From NCBI GenBank assembly GCA_026388715.1, contig JAPLJF010000006.1:62001-126000 (forward strand): a stretch of 64,000 bases of DNA. The letters are read 5' to 3'. Below are positions 59,455 through 64,000 of this stretch, piece after piece. A program made the position numbers and the translations under genes. The notes under the pieces were generated by a model. The model worked only from the letters and a program-made list of their open reading frames with translations. It was not told where the DNA came from and made no database searches. Every line of letters starts with the position of its first letter. Position 1 is the stretch's first letter. Source of the stretch: Deltaproteobacteria bacterium (GTDB lineage Bacteria; Desulfobacterota; Desulfobulbia; Desulfobulbales; Desulfocapsaceae).

Positions 59455-60336
59455 ATGCGCAAAGGTATCATACTGGCCGGCGGCTCCGGCACCAGGCTGC
59501 ACCCCCTTACCCATTCCGTGAGCAAGCAGCTCATGCCGATCTATGACAAGCCGATGATCTATTACCCCCTGTCCACCCTGATGCTGACCGGGATCCGGGA
59601 GATCCTCATCATTACCACCCCGGCAGACAGGCCCCTGTTCCAGAATCTGCTGGGTGACGGCAGCCAGTGGGGCCTGAAACTGAGTTACGCGGTGCAGCCC
59701 AGCCCGGATGGTCTGGCACAGGCCTTCCTGATCGGCGAGGATTTTATCGGCGACAGTCCGGTCACCCTGATCCTGGGCGATAATATCTTTCATGCCGAAG
59801 GGCTGTCCCATAAACTGCAGCACGTCAGTCAGCAGGAGCATGGGGCCACGGTCTTCGGCTATTATGTACAACGGCCTGAACGCTACGGCGTGGTGGTCTT
59901 TGACAAGGATGGCAAGGTCATTGACCTCGAAGAAAAACCAGCGCAGCCCAAATCATTCTATGCCGTCACCGGCCTTTATTTTTATGACAATGCGGTGGTG
60001 GAGATTGCCAAGACCATCCGTCCATCAGAACGGGGCGAGCTGGAGATCACCGATGTCAATCGGGAATATCTTAAGCGTGGCGCCTTGCAGGTCGAGATCC
60101 TCAGCCGCGGCACGGCCTGGCTGGATACCGGCACCCACGCCTCGCTTCTGGATGCCGCCAATTTTGTCCGGGTCATTGAGGATCGGCAGGGACTGAAGAT
60201 CGCCTGCCCCGAAGAGATCGCCTTCCGCATGGGATACATCAACCTGCAGGATCTGGAGGCGCTGGCCGCCCCCTTATCCAAAAACGGCTACGGCACCTAT
60301 CTGCGCTCCATCTGCCACATGGAGGGTCAGCCATGA
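59455..60336 (+). CDS. rfbA: Glucose-1-phosphate thymidylyltransferase
   Basis: 293 residues. First enzyme of dTDP-L-rhamnose synthesis, joining dTTP and glucose-1-phosphate. [13 protein letters not shown] (about 7-19), [21 protein letters not shown] (about 109) and TGLYFYDN are family motifs. First gene of the tight rfbA-rfbC-rfbD run, with 4-base overlaps. Confidence 0.96.
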   Translation: MRKGIILAGGSGTRLHPLTHSVSKQLMPIYDKPMIYYPLSTLMLTGIREILIITTPADRPLFQNLLGDGSQWGLKLSYAVQPSPDGLAQAFLIGEDFIGDSPVTLILGDNIFHAEGLSHKLQHVSQQEHGATVFGYYVQRPERYGVVVFDKDGKVIDLEEKPAQPKSFYAVTGLYFYDNAVVEIAKTIRPSERGELEITDVNREYLKRGALQVEILSRGTAWLDTGTHASLLDAANFVRVIEDRQGLKIACPEEIAFRMGYINLQDLEALAAPLSKNGYGTYLRSICHMEGQP

Positions 60337-60896
60337 AGGTGATTGAGACGCCCCTGGCCGGACTGCTGGTCATTGAACCCAAGGTCTTTGGCGACGCACG
60401 GGGATTTTTTGTGGAGACCTGGTCGCGTAAGCGGTATCAGGAGATGGGAATCAACGTTGATTTTGTGCAGGACAATCTTTCTTTTTCCAGCCGCGGCGTC
60501 CTGCGCGGACTGCACTTTCAGAACCCCCAACCCCAGGGTAAGCTTGTCTATGTCCTCCAGGGTGAGGTCTTTGATGTGGCGGTGGATATCCGCAAAGGCT
60601 CCCCCACCTTCGGCCGCTGGCACGGGATTGTCCTCTCGGATAACAACAAATGCCAGTTCTGGGTACCCGCCGGCTTTGCCCATGGCTTCTGTGTGACCAG
60701 CGAGACCGCCCTTTTTGCCTATAAATGTACGGAGCTGTATGCCCCGCAGCATGAGAAATCAATCCGCTGGGATGATCCCGCCCTGGCCATTGACTGGCCG
60801 ATAACTGAACCGCAGGTCTCAGATAAAGACCGTCTGGCCCCGCTGCTGGCTGATATTGATCCAACCCATCTCTATGATTTTAATGGCGGAAGATGA
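60333..60896 (+). CDS. rfbC: dTDP-4-dehydrorhamnose 3,5-epimerase
   Basis: 187 residues, cupin fold. [10 protein letters not shown] (about 22-31), LRGLHFQNP with the catalytic His (about 63), [18 protein letters not shown] and the Tyr in KCTELYAP (about 133). Third reaction of the rhamnose pathway. Overlaps rfbA and rfbD by 4 bases each, so translation is coupled. Confidence 0.96.
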   Translation: MKVIETPLAGLLVIEPKVFGDARGFFVETWSRKRYQEMGINVDFVQDNLSFSSRGVLRGLHFQNPQPQGKLVYVLQGEVFDVAVDIRKGSPTFGRWHGIVLSDNNKCQFWVPAGFAHGFCVTSETALFAYKCTELYAPQHEKSIRWDDPALAIDWPITEPQVSDKDRLAPLLADIDPTHLYDFNGGR

Positions 60897-61786
60897 AGGA
60901 TACCTTCCCCATCCTGCTGACCGGGGCCAATGGCCAGGTCGGGTATGAGCTGAATCGTCTGGCCGCGGCAAGGGGCTGCGCCCTGAAGGGATTGACCCGT
61001 CAGCAGCTCGATATCGGGGACGGTGAGGCGGTGGAGCAGATCGTGAGCCGATTGCAGCCCTCCCTTGTCATCAACGGCGCCGCCTACACTGCAGTGGACA
61101 AGGCTGAACAGGAAGTAGATGCCGCCATGCGGGCCAACCGGCAGGGGCCAGCCAATCTGGCAGCCACCTGCCAGGCGCACCGCATCCCCCTGATCCATCT
61201 CTCCACCGATTATGTCTTTGATGGCAATAAATCCGGGGCCTACCATGAAGAGGATCCGGTCGCCCCCACCGGTGTGTACGGCCGGAGCAAGTGGGAGGGA
61301 GAAGAGGAGGTGCGCGCCAGGCTGAGGCAGCATCTGATCATCCGGGTCAGCTGGGTCTTCGGACCACACGGCAATAACTTTGTCAAGACCATGCTCCGAC
61401 TGGCCGCCGAGCGGGACGAGTTGCGGGTGGTTGCTGATCAGCACGGATGTCCGACCTACGCCACCCATATTGCCGAGACCCTGCTGACCCTGGCAGACAG
61501 GATCAGGGAAGGGATTGATGTTGCCTGGGGCACCTATCATTTTTGCGGCATGCCGGAGACCACCTGGCACGGCTTTGCGGAAACAATCATCAGAGAGGGC
61601 CTGGCCATGGGTCTTCTGGATCACGTGATACCCGTGCATCCCATCACCACCAGCGATTATCCGACGCCCGCGCAACGACCCCAGAATTCAGTCCTCGATT
61701 GCCGCAGGATCATAAAGACCTTTGACATGAAACTCCCCAGTTGGCAGGAAGGATTAACCACCATGTTAGGGGCCGTTACGAAATAA
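60893..61786 (+). CDS. rfbD: dTDP-4-dehydrorhamnose reductase, C-terminus inside a repeat
   Basis: 297 residues. NAD(P) loop TGANGQVGYEL (about 9-19), STDYVFDG, YGRSKWEGE with the catalytic Tyr-x3-Lys (about 128-132). Makes dTDP-L-rhamnose. The last codons and the stop (LGAVTK then TAA) are translated from the left end of a family A repeat, so the original C-terminus has probably been changed by repeat insertion. The catalytic core is unaffected. Confidence 0.95.
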   Translation: MKDTFPILLTGANGQVGYELNRLAAARGCALKGLTRQQLDIGDGEAVEQIVSRLQPSLVINGAAYTAVDKAEQEVDAAMRANRQGPANLAATCQAHRIPLIHLSTDYVFDGNKSGAYHEEDPVAPTGVYGRSKWEGEEEVRARLRQHLIIRVSWVFGPHGNNFVKTMLRLAAERDELRVVADQHGCPTYATHIAETLLTLADRIREGIDVAWGTYHFCGMPETTWHGFAETIIREGLAMGLLDHVIPVHPITTSDYPTPAQRPQNSVLDCRRIIKTFDMKLPSWQEGLTTMLGAVTK

Positions 61787-61870
61787 CCATTAGCTTTTTA
61801 TCCATTTCATTACGGCCCCTTATGCCGTCCACGGTGTCCTGATGTTACGATTATTTTTCAACGAAGGCCT
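61766..61870. repeat. Family A repeat at the rfbD/rfbB junction
   Basis: TTAGGGGCCGTTACGAAATA ... CATTTCATTACGGCCCCTTA, then TGCCGTCCACGG and a TTACGATTATTTTTCAACG tail. Nearest relative of the copy at 19261-19370. It overlaps the rfbD stop and separates rfbB from the other three rfb genes. Confidence 0.7.
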
Positions 61871-61902
61871 AGCCCTGATAAAACAAGAAAAAAGGAAATA
61901 AA

Positions 61903-63015
61903 ATGCCCTACCAGCCCGAAAAAATCCTGGTAACCGGAGGCGCTGGTTTTATCGGCGCCAATTTTGTCCACTTCTGGCTGCAGAAATACCCTGACAACCG
62001 GATTGTGGTCCTTGACGCCCTGACCTATGCCGGCAACCGGGCCAACCTCCTCTCCGTTGAGAATCAAGAAAATTTTCGTTTTGTCCATGGCGATATCAGG
62101 GATTACGATCTGGTACGCGGATTACTGCGGGAAGAACAGATTGACACCCTGGTCCATTTTGCCGCCGAATCCCATGTCGACCGCTCCATCCATGGCCCGG
62201 ATGAGTTTATCGCCACCAATGTGATCGGCACCCATGTCCTGCTCAAGGCGGCCAAGGCGGTATGGCTGGATGGTTCCCAGACGCCCAGGCCGCACCGGTT
62301 TCATCATGTCTCCACTGATGAGGTGTACGGCACCCTGCGGCCGAATGAACCGCCCTTTACCGAGGCCAACCAGTACGCGCCCAATTCTCCCTACGCCGCC
62401 TCCAAGGCCTCTTCCGATCATCTGGTGCGGGCCTATCATGAAACCTATGGCCTGCAGGTGACGACCAGTAACTGTTCCAACAATTACGGCCCCTACCAGT
62501 TCCCGGAAAAACTCATCCCCCTGATCATCACCAATATCCTTGATGGCAGGCCCCTGCCCATCTACGGTGATGGGCTGCAGATCCGCGACTGGCTCTATGT
62601 GGATGATCACAACCGGGGTATTGATCTGGTGATCCGCCAGGGAAAGGTGGGTGAGACCTATAATATCGGGGGCAATAATGAATGGACCAATATCGATATC
62701 GTCAGATTGATCTGTAATCTCCTGGATGAGAAATTTGCCGGCAATGAAGCAATGAAGAAAAGATTTCCCCAGGCCCCGCAGGTCTCCGGCTCAAAGGCAG
62801 AAGGGTTGATCACCCATGTCAAGGACCGCCTTGGCCATGATCGACGCTATGCCATTGATGCCGCCAAGATTAGCACTGAGCTGGGCTATTCTCCCCTGGA
62901 ATCCTTTGAGACCGGGATTCGCAAGACACTCGACTGGTATCTGGACAATGAAAGCTGGTGGCGGGCGGTTATGGATGGAAGCTACCGGCAGTGGGTGGAA
63001 CTGAACTATGCTTAA
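61903..63015 (+). CDS. rfbB: dTDP-glucose 4,6-dehydratase
   Basis: 370 residues. Short-chain dehydrogenase with TGGAGFIGANFVH (about 10-22), DALTYAGNRANL, AESHVDRSI, STDEVYG (Thr/Asp/Glu of catalysis) and YAASKASSDHLV (Tyr-Lys). Second enzyme of the dTDP-rhamnose route. Separate from rfbACD by a repeat and 117 bases, with its own GGAAATAAA site before the ATG. Confidence 0.96.
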   Translation: MPYQPEKILVTGGAGFIGANFVHFWLQKYPDNRIVVLDALTYAGNRANLLSVENQENFRFVHGDIRDYDLVRGLLREEQIDTLVHFAAESHVDRSIHGPDEFIATNVIGTHVLLKAAKAVWLDGSQTPRPHRFHHVSTDEVYGTLRPNEPPFTEANQYAPNSPYAASKASSDHLVRAYHETYGLQVTTSNCSNNYGPYQFPEKLIPLIITNILDGRPLPIYGDGLQIRDWLYVDDHNRGIDLVIRQGKVGETYNIGGNNEWTNIDIVRLICNLLDEKFAGNEAMKKRFPQAPQVSGSKAEGLITHVKDRLGHDRRYAIDAAKISTELGYSPLESFETGIRKTLDWYLDNESWWRAVMDGSYRQWVELNYA

Positions 63016-63021
63016 GAGCCG

Positions 63022-64000
63022 TTAAATACTGGCTTCCGGCGATACCTTTCGCGCATAGAGCACCGCACTGAAAAGGGAGAAGAGAAAGCCGGTCTGGGCA
63101 ATGACCAGATACGACTCAGTACACATGATGATCAGGAAAAACAGGGGAAAGGCCAGACGAATCCTCTCCCAGCCATCCGGCCGCACAAAGGCCTGACGAA
63201 TCTGGGTCCCAAAGATACCCAGCAATCCAGCCAGCCCCAGCAAGCCCAGTTGACAGAGAACAAAAATATACTGGTTATGGGGATTGTCTGTTGCCCCCAT
63301 CCGTGGCGATTGTTGTTTATTGACCTCGGCATAGGCTTGCGGGAAATCACCCGTTCCCACCCCGATCCAGGGATTCTTCTTTATAATCTCCCAGGAATTC
63401 TGCCAGAAGAGTAACCGCAATCCCACAGAGGAATTGGGGTTGCTCTTAAAATAAAAAATTTCATAACGGGCCCGATCAACCCGCCCGTGAAAAACTGGGC
63501 TAAGCTGATATCCGGTTATGAAAATTGACGGAAGAAGAAAAGTGACGATCAACCCGGCGCGCAGGATATTTTTCCTGAAGATCTGCAGAAAAAGCAGACC
63601 CAGCAGGACAAAAAATACTATCTGTCCGCTCCGCCCTTCGGTGATAAACATGTTGAAAGTCATCAGGGAGACCAACCCCAGCAGGAGCCAACGTAGTGCA
63701 GCTCTGATCTTCCCCCACACCACCTCGTGACACAGGAGATAAATGGCAAAAGCGAGCAGGGGATTGTAAATGACATGAAAGGTGCCGCAGGTGAGATGTT
63801 TCGTAGTAACATCCGCATAATGTAAAAATCCAAACCAGGCCAGATAGGTCATGGTCATGGCAATGGTCATCCCTGTCAGAAAAAAACCCACATATACCCG
63901 TCGCATCTCCCAACGCACAGCCGTCAAGAAAATGGGCAACAGCATGAGTTTCCAGTATTTGCTCAAGACCTCAATACCATTGGCCAGGTCTTCAGTCCAG
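63022..64000 (-). CDS. O-antigen ligase/polymerase (WaaL/Wzy-C family), N-terminus cut by the window edge
   Basis: The frame is open to the last base of the window: upstream of the first TTG codon it reads WTEDLANGIEVLSKYWKLML, a typical loop of this family, so the gene begins beyond 64000. At least seven helices are visible, and the large periplasmic loop has NPWIGVGTGDFPQAY and DNPHNQYIFVLCQLG, the Wzy_C motif with the His used in ligation. Joins or polymerises O-antigen onto lipid A core or undecaprenyl carriers. Convergent with rfbB, 6 bases apart; fits an envelope polysaccharide locus. Confidence 0.88.
   Translation of the reverse strand, partial: WTEDLANGIEVLSKYWKLMLLPIFLTAVRWEMRRVYVGFFLTGMTIAMTMTYLAWFGFLHYADVTTKHLTCGTFHVIYNPLLAFAIYLLCHEVVWGKIRAALRWLLLGLVSLMTFNMFITEGRSGQIVFFVLLGLLFLQIFRKNILRAGLIVTFLLPSIFITGYQLSPVFHGRVDRARYEIFYFKSNPNSSVGLRLLFWQNSWEIIKKNPWIGVGTGDFPQAYAEVNKQQSPRMGATDNPHNQYIFVLCQLGLLGLAGLLGIFGTQIRQAFVRPDGWERIRLAFPLFFLIIMCTESYLVIAQTGFLFSLFSAVLYARKVSPEASI

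Noticed and set aside
1-64000. tRNA or rRNA genes
   Set aside because: No cloverleaf with GTTCRANNC-type T-arm and matching acceptor, and no rRNA-like segment, was recognised by eye on either strand; a covariance search would settle it.

Overview
The window reads as a chromosomal segment of an anaerobic sulfur-cycle bacterium of the former Deltaproteobacteria (Desulfobacterota, plausibly Desulfobulbales). This is inference from gene content: an uptake [NiFe]-hydrogenase maturation set, ROO-type flavodiiron protein, tandem rubredoxin, desulfoferrodoxin, a fused CbiM-type nickel permease, a YedF/LysR selenium-metabolism pair and a Bat (aerotolerance) operon. There is no rRNA, tRNA, CRISPR array, prophage or intact transposase. 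Coding density is high and GC is moderate, except in two short AT-rich genes near position 3-4 kb.

Layout. 1-8.9 kb: end of a hydrogenase cytochrome b gene, then hypF, hypC, an inserted block, hypD, hypE, a maturation endopeptidase, hypA and hypB. The inserted block (2883 to about 4230) has the anatomy of integron gene cassettes, with one well-formed attC site and no integrase. 8.9-16.3 kb: hemC, an EEP-family hydrolase, an ABC-F ATPase, a RhlE-type helicase and a methyltransferase. 16.5-21.3 kb: a minus-strand oxidative-stress block (Nudix, CCG-type metal protein, flavodiiron protein, double rubredoxin, superoxide reductase, peroxiredoxin and a PerR-like regulator). 21.4-24.9 kb: an ABC-2 exporter, TatD and TcdA. 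24.9-28.8 kb: a nickel uptake operon (nikMN, outer-membrane protein, nikQ, nikO) behind a duplicated promoter/operator. 28.8-30.2 kb: a TetR/DJ-1 module with three matching operators. 30.6-33.7 kb: a NifM-like isomerase and selenium genes. 33.7-42.8 kb: ilvD, a PilT/PilU ATPase, a zinc-finger protein, an aldolase/dehydrogenase, an Ada-like methyltransferase, a rhodanese and an HdrD/GlpC-like Fe-S protein. 43-53.2 kb: HtrA and a MoxR/DUF58/BatA/BatBC/BatD/BatE operon. 53.4-57.9 kb: ThiF, an LTA-synthase-like enzyme, an ACT protein and a DUF711 protein. 58-59 kb: a secreted beta-helix protein. 59.4-64 kb: rfbACDB and a truncated O-antigen ligase.

Two things stand out beyond the genes. First, the intergenic spaces carry a dispersed two-hairpin repeat (family A), which at several genes also supplies the stop codon. 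Second, a different repeat (family B) lies inside coding sequences as an in-frame insertion in at least seven unrelated proteins (ABC-F, RhlE, NifM-like, LysR, Ada-like, BatD, BatE). It is read on opposite strands in two of them and also occurs in non-coding DNA. It resembles, by analogy only, the protein-embedded palindromic elements of Rickettsia. All alignments and operator calls were made by eye.
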